The notes below the pieces were generated by a model. That model saw nothing but the letters and a program-made list of their open reading frames with translations. It had not been told where the DNA came from and ran no database searches. From positions 62,001 through 126,000 of the forward strand of contig CANJJE010000002.1 of assembly GCA_947474755.1 (NCBI GenBank): a stretch of DNA of 64,000 bases. The letters are read 5' to 3'. Origin of the DNA: Burkholderiales bacterium. Lineage in GTDB: Bacteria > Pseudomonadota > Gammaproteobacteria > Burkholderiales > Burkholderiaceae_C. Positions 35,719 to 44,903 of this stretch are shown in pieces (the first letter of the stretch is position 1; each line of letters begins with the position of its first letter). Made by a program: the position numbers and the translations under genes.

Positions 35719-37653
35719 TTACCTGAAGTCCCGGTAGTCGAGCGCACGCGACGGCGCCACGCACTGGAACGGTGGCTCGAGGCCAGGCTCGGGCTCGCTC
35801 TCGCAGGTTGCAAAGAAGCCCTTCGACGCCGCATTGCGGAATTCGCGCAAGCGCGCAGCAACGTGCCTTGCACGCTCGACGTCGCCGACCTCGGCCAGCG
35901 CGCTGGCCCAGGCCGTCATCAGCCGGGTGTCGAGCAGAAAGTGTTTTGCGCCGTCCATCGCGCGCAGCACCTCGGCGGGTGACTGGCTGGTGGTGGCTGC
36001 GGCGTACTCGGCGTGGTGGGAGAACAGCCAGCTGCGGCGCCCGGCGGCCACGCGATCGGCCAGCGGCGGGGCATCGTCGGGGGGCTCGAAGATCGCCACC
36101 ACCGGCAGGTAGTCAATCACCGAGGCAAGGCCGCCGGTCATCATCAGCAGCGACGCGGCAAGCAGCGCGGCACCACGGGCGACGAGGCCCTGCCGGACTG
36201 GCGGTGCGTGGCGAGTGGCGACCCTTGCTGCCGATGCCGCCACCGCATGTCCAGACACTCCCGAAGCCGCGCTGCCGCGCCTACCCTCACCGAGACACAG
36301 TCCGAAGGCAAAAGCCGCCGGCAGCAGGAAATAGGCGTACCAGAGCGGGTATTCGAGCAGGCTGTGCCAGGCCACCAGCAGCACCATCATCCACGCCGCG
36401 CGCAGCAGCAGCGCGCGTTCACGGTCGGGCGCTGCAGTGCGCTGACGGCTGGCGCACCAGGCGCGCCACATCGCCCAGCTCATCAGCGCGGTGACCAGCA
36501 TGGCCAGCGGCAAACCCAGCTCGACGACCCATTGCAGCAGCAGGTTGTGGGTGTGGTCGAAGAAGGCGCCGGGGCGGTGGGGGAACGGTGTCAGCGACCA
36601 GGCCAGATTGAACTCGCCCCAGCCCACGCCGAACCACGGGTGCTGCGCGATCAAGCCCAGCGTGTCGGACCAGATACTGAAGCGCGAGCTGGAAATGTCG
36701 GTCTCGCTGCGCAGCCGGGCGGCGCCACCGAACACATGACCGGTGAGATCGGCCCAGGTGGTGAGGCCGCCCCAGCACAGCGCGTAGATCAATGGCGACG
36801 CGCACAGCATCAGCCGCGATCGCCGCGACAGCGTGCGGTCGAGAGCGCCCCACACTGCCAGCACCAGCACGCCCAGCATGCCGGTGCGCGAGGCGCTGAG
36901 CACCAGGCCGAAGATGAAGCCGACCATCAGCGCGAACAAGCCTGCACGCGCCAGCCGCCAGCGCCGATCGTCGAGCGATTCGCAAAGCCACAGCACCCCC
37001 ACGAGCGACCACAGCAGCAGGCTGCTCAGGTGGTTGGGCTGGCGCAGATTGCCTGACGCGCGGCCCTCCAGCGCGGTGCTCGCGATCCAGTAGCCATCGG
37101 CCCATCCGGGCGCGAACACCTGCACCATGCCGACTGCCACGCTGAGCACACCGGCCACCGCAAACGCGATGCACAGCGCACGGAACGCGGCCACGCCGCC
37201 GCCCGAGTCCATCGTTGCGGCGCCCACCACCGCCACCAGCCCGGCCGCCGCCAAGAGGCCGATGGCCGACAAGGCCATGGAGCCGGGCAAGCCGTTGAGC
37301 GCCCAGGACATGGCGCATGCGGCCATCAACAAGGCAAGGGCGAACAGCAAGGCCCGCAACCCGCCACCTGCACGCGGCATCAGGGCGGAAGGCGCACGCA
37401 TCACCCGAAGCGCCAGCACCACGCAGAACACACCCCAGCCCGATACCGCGGCCGCCTGATTCAGGAAGGTGGCGGACGGGGGGACGTTGGTGGCGAGCAG
37501 GGCCGGTGGGACCACCGCCAGCAAGGCGGCTGCAGCCCAAAGCGGATGGTGTGTGTCGCTGTCAGGCGCGGTCGGAAAGGGGCGAGTGGCCTCGGGGTTC
37601 GACCCGCTGATGCGGGTCGCGGCGGCGGGCGATGAGGGTGGCGGGTGATTCAA
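35719..37653 (-). CDS. pglL: PglL-type O-oligosaccharyltransferase
   Basis: A 644-residue membrane protein with about twelve helices and a C-terminal soluble domain. The Wzy_C-type region holds FGVGWGEFNLAW and DHTHNLLLQWVVELGLPLA, the H-rich periplasmic loop of O-antigen ligases and pilin glycosyltransferases. The C-terminal 200 residues fit the Wzy_C_2 domain of PglL. PglL moves a lipid-linked glycan onto Ser/Thr of pilin. tfpZ lies 69 bases upstream and a pilin gene 12 kb upstream on the same strand, favouring pilin glycosylation over LPS ligation. The start is a TTG without a clear ribosome site. Confidence 0.88.
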   Translation of the reverse strand: MNHPPPSSPAAATRISGSNPEATRPFPTAPDSDTHHPLWAAAALLAVVPPALLATNVPPSATFLNQAAAVSGWGVFCVVLALRVMRAPSALMPRAGGGLRALLFALALLMAACAMSWALNGLPGSMALSAIGLLAAAGLVAVVGAATMDSGGGVAAFRALCIAFAVAGVLSVAVGMVQVFAPGWADGYWIASTALEGRASGNLRQPNHLSSLLLWSLVGVLWLCESLDDRRWRLARAGLFALMVGFIFGLVLSASRTGMLGVLVLAVWGALDRTLSRRSRLMLCASPLIYALCWGGLTTWADLTGHVFGGAARLRSETDISSSRFSIWSDTLGLIAQHPWFGVGWGEFNLAWSLTPFPHRPGAFFDHTHNLLLQWVVELGLPLAMLVTALMSWAMWRAWCASRQRTAAPDRERALLLRAAWMMVLLVAWHSLLEYPLWYAYFLLPAAFAFGLCLGEGRRGSAASGVSGHAVAASAARVATRHAPPVRQGLVARGAALLAASLLMMTGGLASVIDYLPVVAIFEPPDDAPPLADRVAAGRRSWLFSHHAEYAAATTSQSPAEVLRAMDGAKHFLLDTRLMTAWASALAEVGDVERARHVAARLREFRNAASKGFFATCESEPEPGLEPPFQCVAPSRALDYRDFR

Positions 37654-37722
37654 GCGGCTCAGGGTTCAAGGCAGACAGCCTCAACGCTACACCCTGCGAC
37701 TTCGATCAACCGCCACGCAGCG

Positions 37723-38481
37723 TCAGAAAAACCCGTCCACCGGCAGGTACCCCACCACGCGCGCACCGGGCTCGGCAACCACCGCCACCCCGCTTTCGAG
37801 GCGCGACATCAGCGGCAAGAAGCGCAGCGCCTGCGCCGACTGGCCGGTATCCTCGGCGATGCGCGCCACCTGGCCGGCCCTCTGCGGATACCTGGCTAGC
37901 AGCACGGGCACCGGCTTCGCCGCCTTCCATGCGGCGTCCGCCAGCGGGGCGTACTCATGCCAGTACTTGGGCTGCATCGACAGGTCGAAACCCGCCAGGC
38001 CCAGCTCGGTCGCCTTCATCAGCTCGGCCGGGTCGGTCGGCTTGACGGCCGCGATCAGCCTCGGCCCCGCCCAGGGCAGTGTCTGCAACCCCGGCGGCGC
38101 CTCGGCCAGCGATGCGGGCTCGATGTCGGCTGCGGTGACGACGCGGAATCGATCGATCTCGAACGCCAGCGCGACCGGCCGCGCCAGCGCCATCGTGTAA
38201 AGCCCATAGCCAAAGGCCGCCAGTTGCAGCACCACGATCACCGCCAGGTCGCGCGTCAGCTCGGAGCGCCCCTTGCCCGGGCTCGCCGCCACCGCCGTCA
38301 GCGCCGGCCCCATCACCACGTCCACAGCCACGATCAGCAGGAACAGGCTTGCGCCTCCGGCCAGCGTCGAATACGGCGACGGGTACCAGACCAGGAACAC
38401 GAGCGCCGCTGCCAGCGCGGCGACCAGGCCGCTGGCGAGGAGGTGGAGGGATGCGGCGCGCAGGCGGAAGGGGAGGGGCAT
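37723..38481 (-). CDS. tfpZ: TfpX/TfpZ family type IV pilin accessory protein
   Basis: A 252-residue protein with four hydrophobic segments in the first 125 residues (LLASGLVAALAAALVFLVWY, TLAGGASLFLLIVAVDVVMG, VIVVLQLAAFGYGLYTMAL and the signal-like start). A periplasmic C-terminal domain ends VVGYLPVDGFF. This matches TfpX/TfpZ pilin assembly chaperones, which sit next to pilin genes and help pilin surface display. It directly precedes pglL, but pilA is separated by the glycan cluster. Confidence 0.85.
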   Translation of the reverse strand: MPLPFRLRAASLHLLASGLVAALAAALVFLVWYPSPYSTLAGGASLFLLIVAVDVVMGPALTAVAASPGKGRSELTRDLAVIVVLQLAAFGYGLYTMALARPVALAFEIDRFRVVTAADIEPASLAEAPPGLQTLPWAGPRLIAAVKPTDPAELMKATELGLAGFDLSMQPKYWHEYAPLADAAWKAAKPVPVLLARYPQRAGQVARIAEDTGQSAQALRFLPLMSRLESGVAVVAEPGARVVGYLPVDGFF

Positions 38482-38636
38482 GGTGTGGGCGGGGTCTTCA
38501 GATTGGTGTCGGCCGCTTGGGGGCGTTCCCAGATTCGCTCATCAACGCACTTAATCGTAATGCCGCGTACCACTCGATCACGGCATCATCAGCGCCAGCC
38601 GACCGACCACCCACTTCATGCTCCCAAGGATCCGCC

Positions 38637-40073
38637 TTGAGTCTCGCGCGCCACACCGCCTATAACCTCGCCGGCCAGTTGCTCCCCCTTGCTCTATCCT
38701 TACTCACGATCCCGATCTATCTGCGTTTGATCGGCGAGGCGCGTTTCGGGGTGATGGCATTGCTGTGGCTGTTCGTCGGCTACATGGGCATGTTCGACTT
38801 CGGCGTTGGACAAGCCACTGCGAGGCAACTCTCGCATATTGAAAGCGCTGCGCCAAACAAGCAGGCGCGGGTGCTCTGGACTGCGTTGGTGATCAGCTTG
38901 GCGCTGGGACTCGTCGGCGCGCTGGTTGCTTGGTTGGCAGGCGGATGGTTCTTCGCGCACCGCGCGGCCATTGAGGACGGCCTCCGGGCCGAACTCCTGG
39001 CTGCGCTGCCATGGGCCGCGATCGCAGTACCCGCAGTCGCGCTGACCAGCGTGCTGAACGGCTCGCTTCAGGCACGAGGCGCTTTTGCAGAAATAAATCT
39101 CATCGGCGCGTTGACCAATGCACTCGTTCTGCTGGCGCCACTTGCTATCGCCGCGACTGGCCGTGTCGAGCTGCCCGCGCTCGTCGCCGTGGTGGCCTGT
39201 TCACGTGTGCTCGTACTGTCGCTTTTGTTCTGGCGGGTGAAGCGCAAGTGGCTTTCCGCGGCTCCGATGATGATCGACCGGCACGCCGCGCTCGGCTTGT
39301 TGCGCTTTGGTGGCTGGGCGACCGTCAGTGCTGTGGTGGGCCCGTTGCTCGTGGTGCTGGATCGTTTTCTCATCGGCTCGCATCTGGGCGCCAAGGCAGT
39401 GAGCAGTTACGTAATTCCGTTCCAGCTCGCCGAGCGCACGACAACCCTTGCATCGGCCCTCGGATACGCCCTATTCCCGCGCGTCGCCGCATGCACGCTC
39501 GAATCGGAGCGCCAGCAATTGGCCACGGATTGCTTGCGCGTTCTGGCGCTGTGGACCTCGCCGCTCGTCGCCTTTGCGCTGATGTTGTCCGGGCCGTTTC
39601 TTGCGTGGTGGATTTCACCGGACTTGGCCGCGCAGTCGACTCCAGTTGCGCAGGTTCTCTTTCTCGCCTTCTGGCTCAGCAGCCTCGCGATGGTGCCGTA
39701 CATCAAGTTGCTGGCGACCGGTCGGCCCGATCTCGTGGCGAAGAGCCACCTGCTGCAGTTAGTGCCTTACGTGGCACTGCTGAGTTACGCCCTGCAGACC
39801 TGGGGCCTGGTCGGCGCCGCACTGGCGTTCGCGTCGAGGGTCGTCATCGACTTCCTCCTGCTTGCGCACTGGGCTGGCTTTCTGGGCGCGGCGTTCAGAC
39901 TATTGGCCATTCCCTCGGGCCTGTTGCTGTGCGCGCTTGGGGTTACATCGAGCGAGGGGTTGCCTTTAGTCTGGCGCTGGGCCGTGAGCTTCGCGCTAGC
40001 TCTTGCGCTGTTGGCCTGGTCGTTGGTGCAGGCGCGTCAACGCATGCCTTTCTCGGGCCGCAGCCACTTGTAA
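38637..40073 (+). CDS. Lipopolysaccharide/polysaccharide flippase (MOP superfamily)
   Basis: About 478 residues with roughly 12 membrane helices, typical of Wzx-like flippases (TAYNLAGQLLPLALSLLTIP at the N-terminus, RFGVMALLWLFVGYMGMFDFG). It would flip an undecaprenyl-linked glycan across the inner membrane. The start is a TTG at 38637 with AAGGA exactly six bases upstream; no in-frame ATG fits the family N-terminus. It is the first plus-strand gene of the glycan cluster and diverges from tfpZ. Confidence 0.88.
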   Translation: MSLARHTAYNLAGQLLPLALSLLTIPIYLRLIGEARFGVMALLWLFVGYMGMFDFGVGQATARQLSHIESAAPNKQARVLWTALVISLALGLVGALVAWLAGGWFFAHRAAIEDGLRAELLAALPWAAIAVPAVALTSVLNGSLQARGAFAEINLIGALTNALVLLAPLAIAATGRVELPALVAVVACSRVLVLSLLFWRVKRKWLSAAPMMIDRHAALGLLRFGGWATVSAVVGPLLVVLDRFLIGSHLGAKAVSSYVIPFQLAERTTTLASALGYALFPRVAACTLESERQQLATDCLRVLALWTSPLVAFALMLSGPFLAWWISPDLAAQSTPVAQVLFLAFWLSSLAMVPYIKLLATGRPDLVAKSHLLQLVPYVALLSYALQTWGLVGAALAFASRVVIDFLLLAHWAGFLGAAFRLLAIPSGLLLCALGVTSSEGLPLVWRWAVSFALALALLAWSLVQARQRMPFSGRSHL

Positions 40074-40378
40074 GCGCGCCAAGCACAAGCCGCCCAAGGT
40101 CCTGCATAGCGACGAATGATCGTTGCCTGGACCCGGTAGAAATTTCGATCCGGTAGGTTGCACGACAAGCCGGTTGCGGCATACCAGAGCAGCGGCAACC
40201 TCAACTGCCGGGAAGGCCTGCGCGGCGGCAGACAACTGGTGTACGGAAAGGGTCAGCACAATCTCACAGATGCCTAGATCAGGCAGCGCGAGCTGCACCG
40301 AGTCGAGGCAGCGCCGCAACGATCACGGTCAGCAAGGGGCTCCCAGCGCCGTGCTCGCGAGCGGCGGCCACCACTGCG
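40037..40378 (-). pseudogene. Relic of a family 2 glycosyltransferase
   Basis: The 305-base space after fkbM contains pieces of a protein in shifting frames. In one frame SPLLTVIVAAL and then, after a shift, LRRCLDSVQLALPDLGICEIV resemble a GT2 N-terminus. A third frame reads LLWYAATGLSCNLPDRNFY and runs through IIRRYAGPWAACAWRAYKWLR to a stop at 40037-40039. The middle of the gene, including the DXD region, is missing. It follows the fkbM stop directly, so it was probably the next gene of that operon. The assignment rests on reading by eye. Confidence 0.45.
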
Positions 40379-41101
40379 TTAGCGCTCGCGATGAAAAATT
40401 CCATCGATCTGCAGCACATGTCCGCTGCGGGGGTCTACGAAGCTGCTCTCAAGCCCTACAAGGGTGAACCCCTTGCCGGTCAGGTCGGCGTACAGGTCAC
40501 CGAACAAGGCTTGACCAGCGTAGAGCGGCGCGAGAGACATCTCGAGCTGAATCGAGTCGATGCATTCCATGCTGCGCGCCGCGCCACGCAGCACCTGGGA
40601 CTCATATCCCTGCGTATCAATCTTCATGTAGATGTTTCGAGCCCCAGCACAAACGTCCTCGAACAGCGCGTCGAGCGTTTCCATCTGCACCGACTCTTCT
40701 GCCTTGTACTGCGAGTACGGCGCCGCATCCTCGTGCAACGGCAGCATCTGGAGCATCGAACTGCTGTACGAATTGGCCGCCACATTGATGGTGTTTCGGC
40801 CGGGCACGTCGCCCAACGCGAGGTTCAGGACTCGCCACCCAGCATCGGCGCGTGCGGCCGACTGCAGCTGCTGAAAAGCCTCCGTCAACGGCTCGAACGA
40901 AACAATTCGACCGGTGTAGCCCAGACTGCGAAGTTCTCTGCCGAATTGACCAGCGTTCGCCCCGATGTCGATCACCGTATCGATGCCGTAGTTCTCAAGC
41001 AAACGACCCCTTCGCGACAGCGGGTGCTGGGAAGGGTTGAACCGACCCAGGTCCCAGCCGAAACGACGGATTCCAGTTTGGATCTTCTCGCGCAAACTCA
41101 T
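40379..41101 (-). CDS. FkbM family methyltransferase
   Basis: A 240-residue SAM-dependent methyltransferase. The SAM-binding block is TVIDIGANAGQFGRELRSLG (about residues 38-57), followed by VSFEPLTEAFQQL and ALGDVPGRNTINVA, all typical of FkbM proteins. These O-methylate sugars or secondary metabolites. Located among glycosyltransferases, it most likely methylates a residue of the cluster's glycan. Confidence 0.92.
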   Translation of the reverse strand: MSLREKIQTGIRRFGWDLGRFNPSQHPLSRRGRLLENYGIDTVIDIGANAGQFGRELRSLGYTGRIVSFEPLTEAFQQLQSAARADAGWRVLNLALGDVPGRNTINVAANSYSSSMLQMLPLHEDAAPYSQYKAEESVQMETLDALFEDVCAGARNIYMKIDTQGYESQVLRGAARSMECIDSIQLEMSLAPLYAGQALFGDLYADLTGKGFTLVGLESSFVDPRSGHVLQIDGIFHRER

Positions 41102-41307
41102 ATTGCTTGAGCTCCTACAACCACCGGGACGCCGAGGCCCAAAGCAGGTTTCGCCACCGGCGACGATCGCTGTTCACGTGATGCCCGCGCGTACTTAAAC
41201 TGTAACTGCGTGTGGACGCGAAGTCTCGGCAAGCACTAGCAAAAGCTTACTTTGGTTCGATGCGTTGGCTTAGCTTCGCTTTACTCTTGCCCCTGTAACA
41301 TTGATGC

Positions 41308-42465
41308 ATGCCACTTGCCGTCGCGCCCCGCAAAGTCGCTGTCGTGCACGAATGGCTGGTCGACTTCGCGGGCTCTGAGCGGGTGCTGGAACAGATCCTA
41401 TCGCTCTATCCGGATGCAACGCTCTACCTGTTAATCGACCGGATGGAGCCTGGGTTGCGAGCGCGATTCAAGAGTCGGCGCACCGTCACTTCATTTCTTG
41501 ATCGATGGCCGCGCATCGACCGTTACTTCATGTGGTGCCTGCCATTGATGCCGTTTGCAATGCAGCAATTCGACCTCAGCGGTCACGACCTGATCATTAC
41601 CAGCAGCCACTGCGCAGCCAAGGGCGTGATCATTCCACCCGATGCGCTGCACCTCTGCTATTGCCACTCGCCAATGCGCTACGTGTGGGACCTGCAGGCA
41701 ACTTACCTTGCACAGGAGGGGCTTGACCGCGGCGTGAGGGGTTGGCTCGCGCGGCACCTCTTTCATCGCTTGAGGATGTGGGACGCCACCAGCCACCATG
41801 GGGTGGATCATTTCGCAGCCAACTCCAACTTCGTACGGCGCCGCATCCTCAAGTGCTATCGACGTGCCGCGAGTGTCATCCACCCGCCTGTGGCGGTGGG
41901 GGTTGAGCCGCACACAACCGTTGTGCGGGACCCCCGGCACTGCGTCACCGTGGGACGCTTGCTGGGCTACAAGAATGTCGCACTGATGATCGAAGCGTTC
42001 CGGCTGCTGCCCGACTGGAAGCTCACTGTCGCTGGCGATGGCCCCCAGCGCCATGCGCTGCAGGCGCGGGCACCATCCAACGTGCAGTTCCTGGGTGCCG
42101 TGTCAGAAGCCGAGAAGCAGCGTTTGCTGCATTCAGCCGGTGCGTTCGTCTTCGCCGCAGTTGAAGACTTCGGCATTGCGCCGGCGGAAGCGCTCGCTGC
42201 GGGCACGCCGGTGGTGGCGTTGGCTCGTGGCGGAGTGCTGGACTATCTACGTCACGGCGATAACGCGTGGCTCTTTGATGAGCCGACGCCCCATGCTCTG
42301 GGCCAGGCTATCCAAGCGGCGTCTGTCAGTTGGCCCGATGATGTCGCGGAGCGTTGTCGGCGCAGTGTTGCAGGGCTCTCAGAAGCATGCTTTCGAACCA
42401 GCCTTTCAAGCTGGGTCGCTGAGAAATGGGCTGACTGGCAACGCGAGACCAACCCGCCGCGTTAA
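41308..42465 (+). CDS. Family 4 glycosyltransferase (WbaZ-like)
   Basis: A 385-residue GT-B-fold glycosyltransferase of family 4. The N-terminal domain has VVHEWLVDFAGSERVLEQI and CYCHSPMRYVWDL; the C-terminal domain has VGRLLGYKNVALMIEAF and the nucleotide-sugar motif EDFGIAPAEALAAGTPVVA. The N-terminal pattern resembles mannosyltransferases of the WbaZ kind, but donor and acceptor are not proven. The 206-base AT-richer spacer upstream should hold promoters for it and for divergent fkbM. Confidence 0.92.
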   Translation: MPLAVAPRKVAVVHEWLVDFAGSERVLEQILSLYPDATLYLLIDRMEPGLRARFKSRRTVTSFLDRWPRIDRYFMWCLPLMPFAMQQFDLSGHDLIITSSHCAAKGVIIPPDALHLCYCHSPMRYVWDLQATYLAQEGLDRGVRGWLARHLFHRLRMWDATSHHGVDHFAANSNFVRRRILKCYRRAASVIHPPVAVGVEPHTTVVRDPRHCVTVGRLLGYKNVALMIEAFRLLPDWKLTVAGDGPQRHALQARAPSNVQFLGAVSEAEKQRLLHSAGAFVFAAVEDFGIAPAEALAAGTPVVALARGGVLDYLRHGDNAWLFDEPTPHALGQAIQAASVSWPDDVAERCRRSVAGLSEACFRTSLSSWVAEKWADWQRETNPPR

Positions 42466-43664
42466 TGCGGGGGTCGCCCGTAACGACAGCCATGCACGTG
42501 CTCATCGTCAGTGAAATGTCGCCCCCCTATGCCACTGGCGGCGGCGAGAAGCGGTATGCAATCCTTGCCAGGGAGCTAGTCAAGTTGGGGCATCAGGTGA
42601 ACTGGCTGTCCATGCGCCAGAAAGATAGCGCTGACGCTGAAGAAGTTGACGGCGTGTGCCATCTGCATGTGGGCCCCCGGATCGTGCGCCCCCCGGTGCG
42701 ATCATTCTTTGCCAAGCTGCGATTCATGCTCAGTGTCATCGCGTATCTGGCGCGTAATCGGCCCGATGTGGTCGATTGCCAGACTTACGCGCCGCTGCCG
42801 GCGGCTTGGTTCATCTGCAAGCTCAGGGGCATTCCGTTGGTGGCCACCATTCACGACACATCGACGGCAAGCTCGAACAAGCCAGTTGCCGATCAATGGA
42901 TGTCGGCATGGGATGGTTGGCTTGCTGGTTTCGTCGAGCGCGGCCTTTACCGCTTGAGTTACAGCCGCGTTCTGACGGTGAGCGAAGCCGTGAAGGACAT
43001 GCTTGTGCAGCGCATGGGCCTAGCGCAATCCTCGATTTCAGTCGTACCAAACGGAATAGACATCGGAGCCATCGAGTCCATCGCGCCGCACCCCAGCCCG
43101 ACTGACCTGATCTTTGTCGGGCGCATGGTCCCGCACAAGCACCCCGAAGTCTTTCTTGAAGTCGCCGCGCGCCTCAGTGCTGGGCGCAAGGATCAAGGGC
43201 TCAAACCGCTAAGGCTGCGGATGATTGGCGGGGGGCCTCTTGCGACGTCGATTCGGGCTCATGCCGATAACTATGGCGTCTCAGAAGAACTTGAGTGGCT
43301 TGGTGAATTGGAAAGCCACTCGGATGTGATCGCCCATGTCAAGTCGGCACGGGTGCTTGTATTGCCATCTACGCGAGAAGGCTTCGGGCTTGTTCTTGCA
43401 GAGGCAATGGCTTGCGGCACAGCCTTTGCCGCCTACAGCATCGCGCCAGTGGCCGAAACCGCTGGGCCAGAACTGGCCGACTGTTTGGCGATGCCTGCGG
43501 ATCTTGGTCAACTGGCCCGCGTTGTTTCGCTCCTCGTTGAAGACGCGGATTGCTGGGCCGAGCGAGTGGCATTGGGAAAAGCTCGCGTGCGCGAAAAATT
43601 CGGCGCTGAAAGCTTTGCGCGCTCGACGATCGGCGTGTATCAAATCGCCATCAGTACAGCTTGA
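42465..43664 (+). CDS. Family 4 glycosyltransferase
   Basis: A GT-B-fold family 4 glycosyltransferase of 399 residues from the ATG that overlaps the previous stop, or 390 from the ATG at 42492, which begins MHVLIVSEMSPPYATGGGEK and looks like the true N-terminus. The C-terminal domain has FVGRMVPHKHPEVFLEVA and the donor-site motif STREGFGLVLAEAMACG. It is probably co-transcribed with the GT4 gene before it. Sugar specificity unknown. Confidence 0.92.
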   Translation: MRGSPVTTAMHVLIVSEMSPPYATGGGEKRYAILARELVKLGHQVNWLSMRQKDSADAEEVDGVCHLHVGPRIVRPPVRSFFAKLRFMLSVIAYLARNRPDVVDCQTYAPLPAAWFICKLRGIPLVATIHDTSTASSNKPVADQWMSAWDGWLAGFVERGLYRLSYSRVLTVSEAVKDMLVQRMGLAQSSISVVPNGIDIGAIESIAPHPSPTDLIFVGRMVPHKHPEVFLEVAARLSAGRKDQGLKPLRLRMIGGGPLATSIRAHADNYGVSEELEWLGELESHSDVIAHVKSARVLVLPSTREGFGLVLAEAMACGTAFAAYSIAPVAETAGPELADCLAMPADLGQLARVVSLLVEDADCWAERVALGKARVREKFGAESFARSTIGVYQIAISTA

Positions 43665-43718
43665 TCTCTAGGGGCTAGGTGTACCCGTGGCCAGGCTCGT
43701 TGGCCCATCTTGGATGCT

Positions 43719-44903
43719 CTAGGCGAGCACCGTCTCGTAGGCCGCAAGATAGCCCGACAACATCGCTTCCACGCTGAAGCTTCGTGCCACCCCGCGCGCG
43801 GCAGCACGCAGAGGTTCCAGGGCGTCGCGTCGGGCGATGATTTCACCAAGGATCGCTGGCAGACGCGCTCGATCATCGGGGTCGTAGAGCCAGCCGCAGT
43901 CGTCGCGCACCAGTTCCGCCAAGCCACCGCGCCGCGCGGCGACGACCGGCAGGCCCTGCGCCATGGCCTCAACAGCCACCAACCCCATCGCCTCATTGCA
44001 CAGGGACGGCACGACCAGAACGTCGAGTTGGGCCAGAAAGACCTCAGCCCGAACGCGACCCATCCAGCGAATGTCGGGCCGCGACGCGCTTCGGGCCTTG
44101 AGCGAGGTCTCGTAACTCACGTCGCCCGTGCCGCCGATGCTCAGTTCCGCAGCGCCGGCTGGTAGGGCGAGGAAAGCATCGATCAGGCGATCCAGACCCT
44201 TATGCGGCGCGAGCGTGCCGAGGAAACCCACGCGCAGCGGCTCGCCAGGCGTGCGCAGCGCAGGCTCGCACGCAGTCGCACGAAAGCCGTTGTAGACGAC
44301 CGAGGCCACCGCGCCGCTGAACAGGCCCTCCTCTCGGTGCCGATCAAGGATGTAGCGGCTCACGCCTATCACCGCACCCACGTGGCGCGCCAGTCCACGC
44401 CGCGGCACCGTGGCGATCCGGCAACGGAGGCAGGGCCGCACACAGTTGCGGTCGTCCCGGAACATCGTGCTGTACGGGCAAAGCAGGTAGTGATCGTGCA
44501 GCGTGTGAACGAGTGGCCGAGACCTGTCGGCCGCAGCCTTCCATACTGCCGCGGAGAAGCCGGCCAGGTTGTGCGTGTTCACCACCTGCGGACGGATTCT
44601 GTCGAGCAGAGCGCCGACGCTGTGCGCCATGGCGGCGTTGTTCGCGTCACGTGCGTGCCACGCCACCTTGGCCGGGAAGCTCGCGCGGGCGACGGGAAAC
44701 GGCCAGTAGAGGTTGCGCAGCGGAACGCGGTGAAAGCGAACGCCGTTTAGTTCGCCCTCAGCCGGATCCTCCGGCTTGCCGAGTGTGATCACGTCCACGC
44801 TGTGGCCCTGCGCCGCAAGGCCTTCGGCTAGGCCCTGCGCAACGCGCTCGGCTCCGCCATGGGTGTGCGGCGAGTAGAGCGAACTGATCAGCACCAGCTT
44901 CAA
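43719..44903 (-). CDS. Family 4 glycosyltransferase
   Basis: A 394-residue GT4 enzyme. N-terminal signature ISSLYSPHTHGGAERVAQGLA and THNLAGFSAAVW; a mid-protein Cys cluster in the NCVRPCLRCRIATVPRRG segment is seen in a subset of GT4 proteins. The C-terminal motif is NEAMGLVAVEAMAQGLPVVA. It starts at a TTG whose TTGA overlaps the GT2 stop upstream, so it ends a coupled minus-strand operon. It converges on the plus-strand GT4 pair (54-base gap). Confidence 0.92.
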   Translation of the reverse strand: MKLVLISSLYSPHTHGGAERVAQGLAEGLAAQGHSVDVITLGKPEDPAEGELNGVRFHRVPLRNLYWPFPVARASFPAKVAWHARDANNAAMAHSVGALLDRIRPQVVNTHNLAGFSAAVWKAAADRSRPLVHTLHDHYLLCPYSTMFRDDRNCVRPCLRCRIATVPRRGLARHVGAVIGVSRYILDRHREEGLFSGAVASVVYNGFRATACEPALRTPGEPLRVGFLGTLAPHKGLDRLIDAFLALPAGAAELSIGGTGDVSYETSLKARSASRPDIRWMGRVRAEVFLAQLDVLVVPSLCNEAMGLVAVEAMAQGLPVVAARRGGLAELVRDDCGWLYDPDDRARLPAILGEIIARRDALEPLRAAARGVARSFSVEAMLSGYLAAYETVLA

